Of a stretch of DNA of 64,000 nt, positions 19,071-26,638 are shown in pieces (within the stretch, counting starts at the first letter, position 1; each line of letters opens with the position of its first letter). The notes below the pieces were generated by a model that was not told where the DNA came from, made no database searches, and saw nothing but the letters and a program-made list of their open reading frames with translations. A program made the position numbers and the translations under genes. This stretch comes from Rhodanobacter sp. C01 (GTDB lineage Bacteria; Pseudomonadota; Gammaproteobacteria; Xanthomonadales; Rhodanobacteraceae), in contig NZ_MUNR01000007.1 in assembly GCF_002001045.1 (NCBI RefSeq), positions 59,494 through 123,493 on the forward strand, read 5' to 3'.

Positions 19071-20537
19071 ATGCACAACAAGATTTTCCGGATTCTGCAT
19101 ACCACCGTACTCACTGCCCTGCTGGTACTCGGCGCCGCCTGGCAGTCGCCTGCAACAGCGCGGACAGCGGAGCATGGCTACGCCGCGTTGCCCAAGCAGC
19201 AACAGCAGCTGGTCGACGACCTGGAGCAACGCACGTTCGAATGGTTCTGGCACAGCGCCGATCCGAAGACCGGACTGGTACCCGACTCTGCGCCCGGCCA
19301 TTCGTTTTCCAGCATCGCTGCGGTCGGTTTCGGCCTGACCGCCTACGGCGTCGGCGCCGAGCGCGGCTACATCACACGCGCGCAGGCAATCGAGCGCACG
19401 CTCGCGACCTTGCGCTTCTTCCGACATGCGCCGCAGAACGACAGCGAGGACGATGCCGCCGGCTATCACGGTTTCTACTACCACTTCCTCGACATGCAGA
19501 CCGGCAAGCGGGCGATGCGCTCCGTCGAGCTGTCCAGCGTCGACACCACCCTGCTGCTTGGCGGCGTGCTGTTCGCCGAGTCGTACTACGACCGCGACAC
19601 GCCGCAGGAGAAGGAGATCCGGCAGCTCGCCGACGCGATCTACCGCGACGTCGACTGGACCTGGATGCAGCCACGCAAGCCGCTGATCAGCATGGGCTGG
19701 ACACCGGGCGGTCAGTTCATCCCGGCCGACTGGAAAGGCTACGACGAAGGCATGCTGGTCTACATCCTCGCACTCGGCTCACCGACCCACCCGGTCGGAC
19801 CCGAAGCCTGGCAGGCGTGGCTGTCCACCAATCACCTGACCTGGGGCGCGTTCCAGGGCCAGACCTTTCTCAACTTCGCGCCGCTGTTCGGCCACCAGTT
19901 CACCGAGGTGTGGGTCGACTTCCGTGGCATCCGCGACGCCTGGAGTCGCAAGCACGACCTCGACTACTTCGAGAACAGCCGTCGCGCCACCTACGCGCAG
20001 CGCACGTATGCGATCGCCAATCCCGGTGGCTGGACCGGGTATGGGAAGAACGTCTGGGGCCTCACCGCCAGCAATGGTCCGGGCAGCCTCGTCGTGAAAG
20101 ACACTACCGGCGAACATCACTTCGACGGGTACACCGCCCGCGGCGCGGGCCTGGATTACATTTCCGACGACGGCACCATCGCGCCAACCGCCGCCGCCGG
20201 CTCGATCGCCTTTGCGCCGGAAATCGTGATACCCGCGCTGCAGGAAATGAAACAGCGCTATGGCCAGTGGATCTACAACGAGTACGGCTTCGTCGACGCC
20301 TTCAATCCAAGCTTTCACACGAAGACCGAGTCGCGCACCGGCAAAGTGGTCCCCGGCTTCGGCTGGACCGATACCTTGCAGCTTGGTCTCGATCAGGGTC
20401 CGATCGTGCTGATGATCGAAAACTGGCGCAGCGATTTCGTGTGGAAAGTGATGAAGAAGAACCCCTACGTGCGCAAGGGACTCGAACGCGCCGGTTTCAT
20501 CGGCGGCTGGCTGGAGCATCCGATGGCGTCGCCGTGA
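19071..20537 (+). CDS. GH144-type secreted glucanase (glucoamylase-like domain)
   Basis: The 488-residue protein has a signal peptide (MHNKIFRILHTTVLTALLVL, cleavage near residue 30 at ATA-RT). Its domain contains FEWFWHSADPKTGLVPD (57-72), SIAAVGFGLTAYGVGAERGY (81-100), the acidic ELSSVDTTLLL segment (153-163), NPGGWTGYGKNVWGLTAS and FVDAFNP with GFGWTDTLQLGLDQGP. This is the pattern of the Pfam glucoamylase-like family (PF10091), which includes the GH144 endo-beta-1,2-glucanases. It is presumably periplasmic and feeds the ABC importer encoded after it. Start choice is moderate: another ATG lies 48 bases upstream, but the chosen one gives a proper signal peptide. The binding-protein gene overlaps its stop by four bases. 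Confidence 0.85.
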   Translation: MHNKIFRILHTTVLTALLVLGAAWQSPATARTAEHGYAALPKQQQQLVDDLEQRTFEWFWHSADPKTGLVPDSAPGHSFSSIAAVGFGLTAYGVGAERGYITRAQAIERTLATLRFFRHAPQNDSEDDAAGYHGFYYHFLDMQTGKRAMRSVELSSVDTTLLLGGVLFAESYYDRDTPQEKEIRQLADAIYRDVDWTWMQPRKPLISMGWTPGGQFIPADWKGYDEGMLVYILALGSPTHPVGPEAWQAWLSTNHLTWGAFQGQTFLNFAPLFGHQFTEVWVDFRGIRDAWSRKHDLDYFENSRRATYAQRTYAIANPGGWTGYGKNVWGLTASNGPGSLVVKDTTGEHHFDGYTARGAGLDYISDDGTIAPTAAAGSIAFAPEIVIPALQEMKQRYGQWIYNEYGFVDAFNPSFHTKTESRTGKVVPGFGWTDTLQLGLDQGPIVLMIENWRSDFVWKVMKKNPYVRKGLERAGFIGGWLEHPMASP

Positions 20538-21850
20538 GATGTCGCCACCGGCGAGCACATACTTCGCGGTGGCGACGTGCGCCGCTGGCGCTGCTGCTCG
20601 CTGGCATGTTGGCCGGCGTTACCGGCTGCGGCCGGCACGATGATGCACGCCAGACGCTGACTTTCTGGGGCATGGGCCGCGAAGGCGAGGCGGTGGCGCA
20701 GCTGATCCCGGCGTTCGAGCGCGAACATCCGGATATCCACGTGGAGGTGCAGGAACTGCCGTGGAAGGCCGCACACCAGAAATTGCTTACGGCTTTCGCC
20801 GGCGATACCACGCCGGACGTCGCCCAGCTCGGCAACACCTGGATTGCCGAGCTGCAGGCACTGGATGCGCTGCAGCCGCTGCAGCCGTTCGTCGAGCGCT
20901 CGCGCGTGGTGCAGCCGGCCGATTATTTCGCCGGCATCTGGGCCACCAACCTCATTGATGGCCGGTTGTACGGAATTCCGTGGTACGTCGACACCCGCCT
21001 GCTGTTCTATCGCAAGGATCTGCTCAAGGCAGCCGGCTTCGATGCGCCGCCGCACGACTGGGCCGAATGGTCGCGTCAGATGGCGGCGCTGAAGACGCAT
21101 GCCGGGCCGGATCATTACGCGATCCTGCTGCCGACCAATGAGTTCGAGCAGCTGCTCTCGCTGGCGCTGCAGCAGAACGATCCTCTGCTGCGTGACGGCG
21201 GTCGCTACGGCAATTTCGAAAGTACCGGTTTCAAGCAGGCGCTGACGTTCTACGTCGGCATGTTCAAGCGGCATGAAGCGCCGCTGCTGGCCAACACCGA
21301 GGTGCCCAATCCGTGGACCGAATTCGGCCGCGGGGTGTTCGCGTTCTATCTCTCCGGGCCCTGGAACATCGGCGAATTCCGCCATCGCCTGTCACCCTCG
21401 CAAGAGGACGAATGGGCGACCGCGCCACTGCCCGGGCCAGTTGGTCCGGGTGCCGGCATCGCCAGCGGCTCCAGCCTGGTGATCTTCCGCCGCTCGCTGC
21501 ATCAGGCACAGGCATGGCTGTTGGTCGAGTACCTGTCGCAGCCACAGGTGCAGCAGCAGTTCTACGAGCTGCTCGGCGACATGCCGCCGCGCCGCTCGGC
21601 GTGGCAGGGCGGCAGCTTGCTCGGTGATCCCGCGGTGCAGGCGTTCCGTGATCAGCTGGAACGGGTGCGGCCAACTCCGCCCGTGCCCGAATGGGAGCGC
21701 ATCGTGACCGAAATGCAACTGGTTGCCGCCCAAGCCGCGCATGGCGAATTGACCGTGGATCAGGCAGCCGCCGAGATCGACCACCGTGCCGACGCGATTC
21801 TCGAGAAGCGCCGCTGGATGCTCGATCACCAACGGGATGCGCCGCGATGA
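20534..21850 (+). CDS. Sugar ABC transporter substrate-binding lipoprotein (CUT1)
   Basis: The 438-residue protein most likely starts at a GTG that overlaps the GH144 stop (GTGA). This gives an arginine-rich start, a hydrophobic stretch and the lipobox LAGVTGC (Cys32), so the product is a lipoprotein on the periplasmic face. The body is a family 1 solute-binding protein: TLTFWGMGREGEAVAQLIPAF, GDTTPDVAQLGNTW, GRLYGIPWYVDTRLLFYRKD, FGRGVFAFYLSGPW and GIASGSSLVIF. It would capture the oligosaccharide released by the glucanase. It overlaps the next permease start by four bases (ATGA). No downstream ATG preserves the signal. Confidence 0.92.
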   Translation: MRCRHRRAHTSRWRRAPLALLLAGMLAGVTGCGRHDDARQTLTFWGMGREGEAVAQLIPAFEREHPDIHVEVQELPWKAAHQKLLTAFAGDTTPDVAQLGNTWIAELQALDALQPLQPFVERSRVVQPADYFAGIWATNLIDGRLYGIPWYVDTRLLFYRKDLLKAAGFDAPPHDWAEWSRQMAALKTHAGPDHYAILLPTNEFEQLLSLALQQNDPLLRDGGRYGNFESTGFKQALTFYVGMFKRHEAPLLANTEVPNPWTEFGRGVFAFYLSGPWNIGEFRHRLSPSQEDEWATAPLPGPVGPGAGIASGSSLVIFRRSLHQAQAWLLVEYLSQPQVQQQFYELLGDMPPRRSAWQGGSLLGDPAVQAFRDQLERVRPTPPVPEWERIVTEMQLVAAQAAHGELTVDQAAAEIDHRADAILEKRRWMLDHQRDAPR

Positions 21851-22725
21851 ATAGCCCGCGCACCGCGTGGCTGTTCCTGGCTCCGGCGTTGCTGGTGCTG
21901 GGCGTATTCTTCGTGTTGCCGGTGATCGCTGCGCTGGCGCTCAGCCTCACCGACTACGATCTGTATGCGTTGGCGAATATCCACAATCTTCGCTTCGTCG
22001 GCCTGCACAATTACTGGCTGCTGCTGCAGCGCCCGCTGTTCTGGTCGGCGCTGGGCAACACTTTCTACTTCGTCGCGGTTGGCGTGCCGCTGTCGATCAG
22101 TGCGTCGCTGGGCACCGCGCTGCTGCTCAATTCGCCGCTTGCGCGAATGAAGCCGTTCTATCGCACCGTGTTGTTCGCTCCGGTGGTCACGACCGCGGTT
22201 GCCGTGGCGGTGATCTGGCGCTACCTGTTCAACACCAAGTACGGGCTGGTCAACTACGGTCTCGCGGAACTCGGCCTACACCCGGTCGATTGGCTCGGCG
22301 ATCCGCACTGGGCGATGCCGACAATCATCGCGTTCGCGGTGTGGAAAAACTTTGGCTACAACATGATCATCTTCCTCGCTGGTCTGCAGGCAATCCCGCC
22401 TGAGCTGTACGAGGCGGCCCGCATCGATGGCGCGACGGCACCGCGCCAGTTCTGGCATATCACCCTGCCGATGCTGAAACCAACCATGGTGATGGTGATC
22501 GTGCTCACCGTGGCCGGCTACTTCCAGCTGTTTGCCGAACCTTATGTGATGACCGAGGGGGGGCCGCTGCAGAGCACGGTAAGCGTGCTGTACCTGATGT
22601 ATGAAGACGGCTTCAAATGGTGGAACTTGGGCGTGGCCTCGGCCGTGGCGTTCCTGCTGTTCGGCATCATCTTCGTGATTACCATGCTGTTGTTGCGGCT
22701 GTCGCGACGGGGAGCGCCGGCATGA
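21847..22725 (+). CDS. Sugar ABC transporter permease (MalF/UgpA type)
   Basis: The 292-residue protein has six predicted membrane helices and the EAA loop EAARIDGATAPRQFWHITLP, through which it docks on the ATPase. An extra acidic periplasmic region (LTDYDLYALANI) follows the first helix as in the MalF/UgpA side of CUT1 importers. It overlaps the binding-protein stop (ATGA) and its own stop overlaps the second permease start, so the three transport genes are translationally coupled. The matching ATPase is at 8750-9877. Confidence 0.93.
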   Translation: MNSPRTAWLFLAPALLVLGVFFVLPVIAALALSLTDYDLYALANIHNLRFVGLHNYWLLLQRPLFWSALGNTFYFVAVGVPLSISASLGTALLLNSPLARMKPFYRTVLFAPVVTTAVAVAVIWRYLFNTKYGLVNYGLAELGLHPVDWLGDPHWAMPTIIAFAVWKNFGYNMIIFLAGLQAIPPELYEAARIDGATAPRQFWHITLPMLKPTMVMVIVLTVAGYFQLFAEPYVMTEGGPLQSTVSVLYLMYEDGFKWWNLGVASAVAFLLFGIIFVITMLLLRLSRRGAPA

Positions 22726-23543
22726 CGCCACGGCTCGCACGCTGGCTGGTCAATGGCTCCCTGCTGGGCTGCGCTGCAATCGCACTGTTGCCGCTGCTGT
22801 GGATGCTGTCGGTCTCGTTCATGGCGCCGGGTGCCGCCAGCTCGCTGCCACCACCGTTGTTGCCGGCGCATCCCACCCTGGGCAACTACCGCGAACTGTT
22901 TGCGCATGCCGGCATGGGCGGTTATCTACTCAACAGCCTGTTGATCTCCAGTGCGATCGCACTGTTTGCGCTGGTGTGCAACCTGATGGCTGGCTACGCC
23001 TTCGCCAAATTGCGCTTTACCGGCCGCGAGCGGTTGTTCCAGGGATTGATTGGTGCGCTGGTGATCCCGGCCCAGGTGGCAATGCTGCCGCTATTCCTGC
23101 TGCTGAAATATGTCAGGTTGGTCAACAGCTACGCCGGCGTCATCGTCCCGGGCATGGCGACCATCTTCGGCATCTATCTGGTACGTCAGTACGCCCGTGG
23201 CGTGCCGGACGAATTGCTGGAAGCGGCGCGCATCGACGGTGCCGGCGAGTGGCGCATCTTCGTGCAGATCGTGCTGCCGTTGCTGAAGCCGATCATGGTC
23301 ACGCTGACCGTGTTCACCTTTCTCGCTGCGTGGAACGACTTCATGTGGCCGCTGATCGTGCTGACCGGCCAGGAACACAACACCTTGCCGCTGGCGCTGG
23401 CCTCGCTGGCGCGCGAGCACAGCGAAGACAGCGAACTGATGATGGCCGGCTCCGTGGTCACCGTGCTGCCGGTGATCGCGCTGTTCCTGGCGATGCAGCG
23501 TTATTACCTGGAAGGGTTGCTGCTGGGTAGCGTGAAGGGTTGA
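22722..23543 (+). CDS. Sugar ABC transporter permease (MalG/UgpE type)
   Basis: The 273-residue protein has six predicted membrane helices, an EAA loop ELLEAARIDGAGEWRIFVQI and FLAAWNDFMWPLIVL near the C-terminus, typical of the MalG/UgpE half of CUT1 importers. It begins four bases before the end of the first permease gene and is the last gene of the cluster. A large hairpin (23550-23576) follows the stop. Confidence 0.93.
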   Translation: MTPRLARWLVNGSLLGCAAIALLPLLWMLSVSFMAPGAASSLPPPLLPAHPTLGNYRELFAHAGMGGYLLNSLLISSAIALFALVCNLMAGYAFAKLRFTGRERLFQGLIGALVIPAQVAMLPLFLLLKYVRLVNSYAGVIVPGMATIFGIYLVRQYARGVPDELLEAARIDGAGEWRIFVQIVLPLLKPIMVTLTVFTFLAAWNDFMWPLIVLTGQEHNTLPLALASLAREHSEDSELMMAGSVVTVLPVIALFLAMQRYYLEGLLLGSVKG

Positions 23544-23549
23544 TGCACT

Positions 23550-23576
23550 CACCCTCTCCCCGGCGGGGAGAGGGTG
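23550..23576. repeat. GC-rich intergenic hairpin of the CCCTCTCCCC type
   Basis: A perfect 12-bp inverted repeat (CACCCTCTCCCC, loop GGC, GGGGAGAGGGTG) lies seven bases after the permease stop and seven bases before the convergent pirin stop. No T-run follows on either strand, so it is not a classical intrinsic terminator. The sequence resembles the CCCTCTCCC palindromes scattered between genes in many Xanthomonadales and Pseudomonas genomes. It may still end transcription from both sides. Confidence 0.6.
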
Positions 23577-23583
23577 GCCGTGA

Positions 23584-24417
23584 TCAGAACTTGCCGGCGC
23601 GGAAGTCGGCAATCGCCTCGTGGATCTGCTCGGGGGTGTTCATCACGAACGGCCCGTAGCGCGCCACGCTTTCCTTCAATGGTTTGCCGGCAACGACCAG
23701 CACACGCGATGGCTTGTCGCCACCGGCCACTTGCAGTTGCTCGCCTTCGGACAACACGCCGAGCTCGCTGCGTTGCAATGACTCGCCGCCGACCAGCGCC
23801 GATTCACCCTCGAACACATAGGCGAAGCCGTGATGCCCGTTCGGCAGATCGAGCGTCAACGACGCGCCCGGTTGCAGGCTGATGTCCAGATACACCGGTG
23901 CAGTTACGATGCCTTCGACCGGGCCGGTGGCGCCGGCCAGCTCGCCGGCAATCACCTTCACCTCGACGCCTTCCGCCGGATGCACCACCGGAATCCGCTC
24001 CGGGCCGATGTCCTGGTAGCGCGGCGCGGTCATCTTGTCCTTCGCCGGCAGGTTCACCCACAACTGGAAGCCCCACATCAGGCCGTTTTCCTGCTGCGGC
24101 ATTTCCGAATGCAGGATGCCGCGGCCGGCGGTCATCCACTGCACGCTGCCCGGCGTGAGGTCGCCGCGGTTGCCGTGGTTGTCGCCATGCTGCATGTGGC
24201 CGGCCAGCATGTAGGTGACCGTCTCGAAGCCGCGATGCGGATGCTCGGGGAAGCCGGCGATGTAGTCGCCCGCGTCGTCGGAACGGAATTCGTCCAGCAG
24301 CAGGAACGGATCGAGCATGTCGAGTCCAGGCTGCCCGATGATGCGCTTCAGCTTCACGCCGGCGCCGTCGGACGTGTCGGTACCGCGGATGCGGCGGGTG
24401 ATGTGGCGATCGCTCAT
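23584..24417 (-). CDS. Pirin family protein (cupin metalloprotein)
   Basis: The 277-residue protein is a two-domain cupin. The pirin metal ligands are present at His59 and His61 (FPEHPHRGFETVTY), His103 and Glu105 (GRGILHSEMP), the first three in the same register as in human pirin and E. coli YhhW. Pirins bind iron; some bacterial members have quercetinase activity and others bind metabolic enzymes, so the physiological role here is open. The gene faces the sugar operon across a hairpin and appears to be single. Confidence 0.93.
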   Translation of the reverse strand: MSDRHITRRIRGTDTSDGAGVKLKRIIGQPGLDMLDPFLLLDEFRSDDAGDYIAGFPEHPHRGFETVTYMLAGHMQHGDNHGNRGDLTPGSVQWMTAGRGILHSEMPQQENGLMWGFQLWVNLPAKDKMTAPRYQDIGPERIPVVHPAEGVEVKVIAGELAGATGPVEGIVTAPVYLDISLQPGASLTLDLPNGHHGFAYVFEGESALVGGESLQRSELGVLSEGEQLQVAGGDKPSRVLVVAGKPLKESVARYGPFVMNTPEQIHEAIADFRAGKF

Positions 24418-24536
24418 GGGTGGCTCCAGTCAGAGATGTCTGGCCGCCAAGATGGCGCTGTTGGCGTATTTATCCAAGCGCGACTACCGGAACGGATCGT
24501 TCCATCCCGGCAACGCTGCGATGGCCCATCGAACGA

Positions 24537-25214
24537 TCAGTGCACCCAGTGTCCGCTGCGCTGACGCGGCGGCGCGTTGTCGTCATCGTCGCCCGGCCTC
24601 TGCTGATGCACCATCGCCTCCACCTCGGCTTCGGTGACGGGCTTGGCCTGCCAGTACTGGTTGACGGCGCCAAGCACGGCCGGCACCTGCGACAGGCACT
24701 CGTCGTATTCGTCATCACTGAGTTTCTCGAACTCGGTGTCGGCGCTGAGGATGCCTTCGTCCACCGCCAATGCCATCACCGGGCCGAGCAATTCCATCAG
24801 CTGTGGATCGTCAGCCAGGCGGCTTTCCCACAGGCTCGCGCGCAAGTCGATGCCGCGACTGAAACCCTCGCACCAGCCGGCAGCGGACAGCATCGGGCCG
24901 GTTTCATGCTCTACCTCGCCGAGAATCGGCTCGTACGCGTCGACGTCAAGTTCGGCACTGATCGAATCGTTGAGCTTGGCCAGCAGCGCCAGCACGCGGT
25001 TGCCTTCGTCCTCATCGGCGAACGGCTCGTGCAGCACCTCGTGCAGCCATTCGTCCGGCAACACCAGCAACGGGCCGACCGCCAGCGCACTGAGCAGGCC
25101 GTGCACGCCATCGAGCAACAGGTCGCCCTCACCGGTATGCGCACGCAGGTAGCGATCCAGCTCATCCAGTTCGTTGTCGTCCAGCGAGCTGGGCCATTCG
25201 GTTTTTGCGGTCAT
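24537..25214 (-). CDS. UPF0149 (YecA/YgfB) family protein
   Basis: The 225-residue acidic protein shows the UPF0149 pattern: LDDNELDELDRYLRAH, a GVHGLLSALAVGPLLVLPDEWL segment, WCEGFSRGIDLRASLW and LLGPVMALAVDEG, with an acidic interval DDDDNAPP near the C-terminus. The metal-binding SEC-C tail that some YecA proteins have is absent. No biochemical function is established. The start codon overlaps the xthA stop by four bases, so the two are translationally coupled. Confidence 0.85.
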   Translation of the reverse strand: MTAKTEWPSSLDDNELDELDRYLRAHTGEGDLLLDGVHGLLSALAVGPLLVLPDEWLHEVLHEPFADEDEGNRVLALLAKLNDSISAELDVDAYEPILGEVEHETGPMLSAAGWCEGFSRGIDLRASLWESRLADDPQLMELLGPVMALAVDEGILSADTEFEKLSDDEYDECLSQVPAVLGAVNQYWQAKPVTEAEVEAMVHQQRPGDDDDNAPPRQRSGHWVH

Positions 25215-25978
25215 ATATCCAGTTCCAGCGTCACCGGCGTGTGGTCGGAAGGACGTTCCCAGCGACGTGGTTCGCGGTCAATAGCGGCTGCGGTGGCGGC
25301 CGATTTCAATGCCTCGCCGATCAGGATCAGATCGATGCGCAAGCCCATGTTGCGACGGAACGCAGCTTGTCGGTAGTCCCACCAGCTGTAATGTTCGGCA
25401 CCAGCTTCGAACAGCCGGAAGCTGTCGTGCAAGCCGAGGTCGATGATCGCCTTGAGTCCGGCGCGTTCCGGCGGCGAACACAGGATGTCTTCGCCCCAGG
25501 CGACCGGATCGTAGACGTCGCGCTCGTCCGGGCAGATGTTGAAGTCGCCCAGCACCACCAGGTTGGGATGGCGTTCCAGCTCGCGCGCCAGAAACTCGCG
25601 CACCTTGGCCAGCCAGTCCAGCTTGTAGGCGTATTTCTCGTCGCCAACCGCCTTGCCGTTGACCACGTAGAGATCCACCACGCGCAACTTGCCGATGCTG
25701 GCGGCAAGAATCCGCCGCTGCGGATCGTCCAGTCCGGGGATGTCGGTGACGACGTCGGTGGGTTGTTCACGGGCCAGGATCGCCACGCCGTTGTAGGTCT
25801 TCTGGCCCGAATACACCGCGCGATAACCGGCCGCAGCTAGCTCGTCGACCGGAAACTTGGCATCCTCCAGCTTGGTTTCCTGCAGCGCCACGATGTCCGG
25901 CTGCGCGTCGGCCAGCCACTGCGTCAGGTGCGGCAGGCGGACGTTGAGCGAGTTGACATTCCAGGAGGCAATCTTCAT
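25211..25978 (-). CDS. xthA: Exodeoxyribonuclease III
   Basis: The 255-residue protein is an exonuclease III-type AP endonuclease of base excision repair. Visible signatures are MKIASWNVNSLNVRLPH, DIVALQETKLEDAKFP (metal-binding Glu), GYRAVYSGQKTYNGVAIL, VVLGDFNICPDERDVYDP and the terminal PSDHTPVTLELDI with the catalytic Asp-His pair. The start at 25978 begins exactly at the conserved N-terminus; a longer frame adds unconserved residues. It leads the UPF0149 gene with a four-base overlap. Confidence 0.95.
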   Translation of the reverse strand: MKIASWNVNSLNVRLPHLTQWLADAQPDIVALQETKLEDAKFPVDELAAAGYRAVYSGQKTYNGVAILAREQPTDVVTDIPGLDDPQRRILAASIGKLRVVDLYVVNGKAVGDEKYAYKLDWLAKVREFLARELERHPNLVVLGDFNICPDERDVYDPVAWGEDILCSPPERAGLKAIIDLGLHDSFRLFEAGAEHYSWWDYRQAAFRRNMGLRIDLILIGEALKSAATAAAIDREPRRWERPSDHTPVTLELDI

Positions 25979-26313
25979 CGCGGCATTGTAAGGGATGCGC
26001 CCGCACGGACCGCTCAAACGGCTGCGCGCGGGCAAATAGCTCCCGTCGCGAGGCTCGGGAGGTGCCTGCAACCGACATCGCGGCAGCGGTCAAAACGGCG
26101 CCACACGGCGGTTCAGACGGGTAGATAGCGTCATCTTGGCGACGCCAGCCGGTGAATATCCATGAATTTCAACGAAAAACCCACCGGAACCTTGTATTCC
26201 GATGTATGCTGATGAGGCAAGAGTCCGAGAAAACTCCGAATTCCTGCTCATCTTGCGGTCAAGTGCACTACGCTCCGAGCCGCAAACCATCAATGCTTCA
26301 AAGGTAAAGTTAC
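25979..26313. other. 335-bp intergenic region and probable cold-shock leader
   Basis: The region separates divergent xthA and the cold-shock gene and holds no supportable coding sequence. The half next to the cold-shock gene is AT-richer than its surroundings. A long untranslated leader is usual for csp genes and would fit here, but I could not place a promoter with confidence. Confidence 0.5.
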
Positions 26314-26523
26314 ATGTCGGATCGTCAGAGCGGTACAGTCAAGTGGTTCAACGACGCCAAAGGTTTTGGCTTCATCACCCCGGAAAGCGGTGACGACCTG
26401 TTCGTGCATTTCCGCGCGATCCAGGGCACGGGCTTCAAGTCCCTGCAGGAAGGCCAGCGCGTCACGTTCGTCGTCACCAAGGGCCAGAAGGGCCTGCAGG
26501 CTGAGGAAGTCCAGGTTGCCTAA
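26314..26523 (+). CDS. Cold-shock domain protein (CspA family)
   Basis: The 69-residue protein is a single cold-shock domain that binds single-stranded RNA or DNA and melts RNA secondary structure. It contains [18 protein letters not shown] with RNP1 (KGFGFI) and DLFVHF (RNP2), then [20 protein letters not shown]. Full family length with no extra domain. The gene is alone, has a long upstream untranslated region and ends in two tandem hairpins. Confidence 0.96.
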   Translation: MSDRQSGTVKWFNDAKGFGFITPESGDDLFVHFRAIQGTGFKSLQEGQRVTFVVTKGQKGLQAEEVQVA

Positions 26524-26575
26524 TTCCTTCGGGAATTGAGCGATCTTGAAAAGCCCGCTTCGGCGGGCTTTTTTT
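26522..26575 (+). terminator. Two tandem UUCG-loop hairpins after the cold-shock gene
   Basis: The stop codon is built into a first hairpin (AATTCC-TTCG-GGAATT, 26522-26537). A second, strong hairpin (AAGCCCGC-TTCG-GCGGGCTT, 26551-26570) continues into a run of T to 26575, a textbook intrinsic terminator. Both loops are the very stable TTCG tetraloop. Confidence 0.9.
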
Positions 26576-26638
26576 CGCCTCGAGGAAACGAGCCACGCCG
26601 TCAGCGAGGACGGCGCGGCGCGACACTGAACGCTGATC

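Noticed and set aside
19241..20533. Long N-terminal extension of the binding-protein frame through the GH144 gene
   Set aside because: The extension is an out-of-frame reading of GH144. A GTG at 20534 with a lipobox gives a normal binding protein.
20733..20740. CCACGTGG core resembling a third parS site
   Set aside because: Only the inner eight bases match; the flanks do not continue the palindrome, and it lies in ordinary coding sequence of the binding-protein gene.
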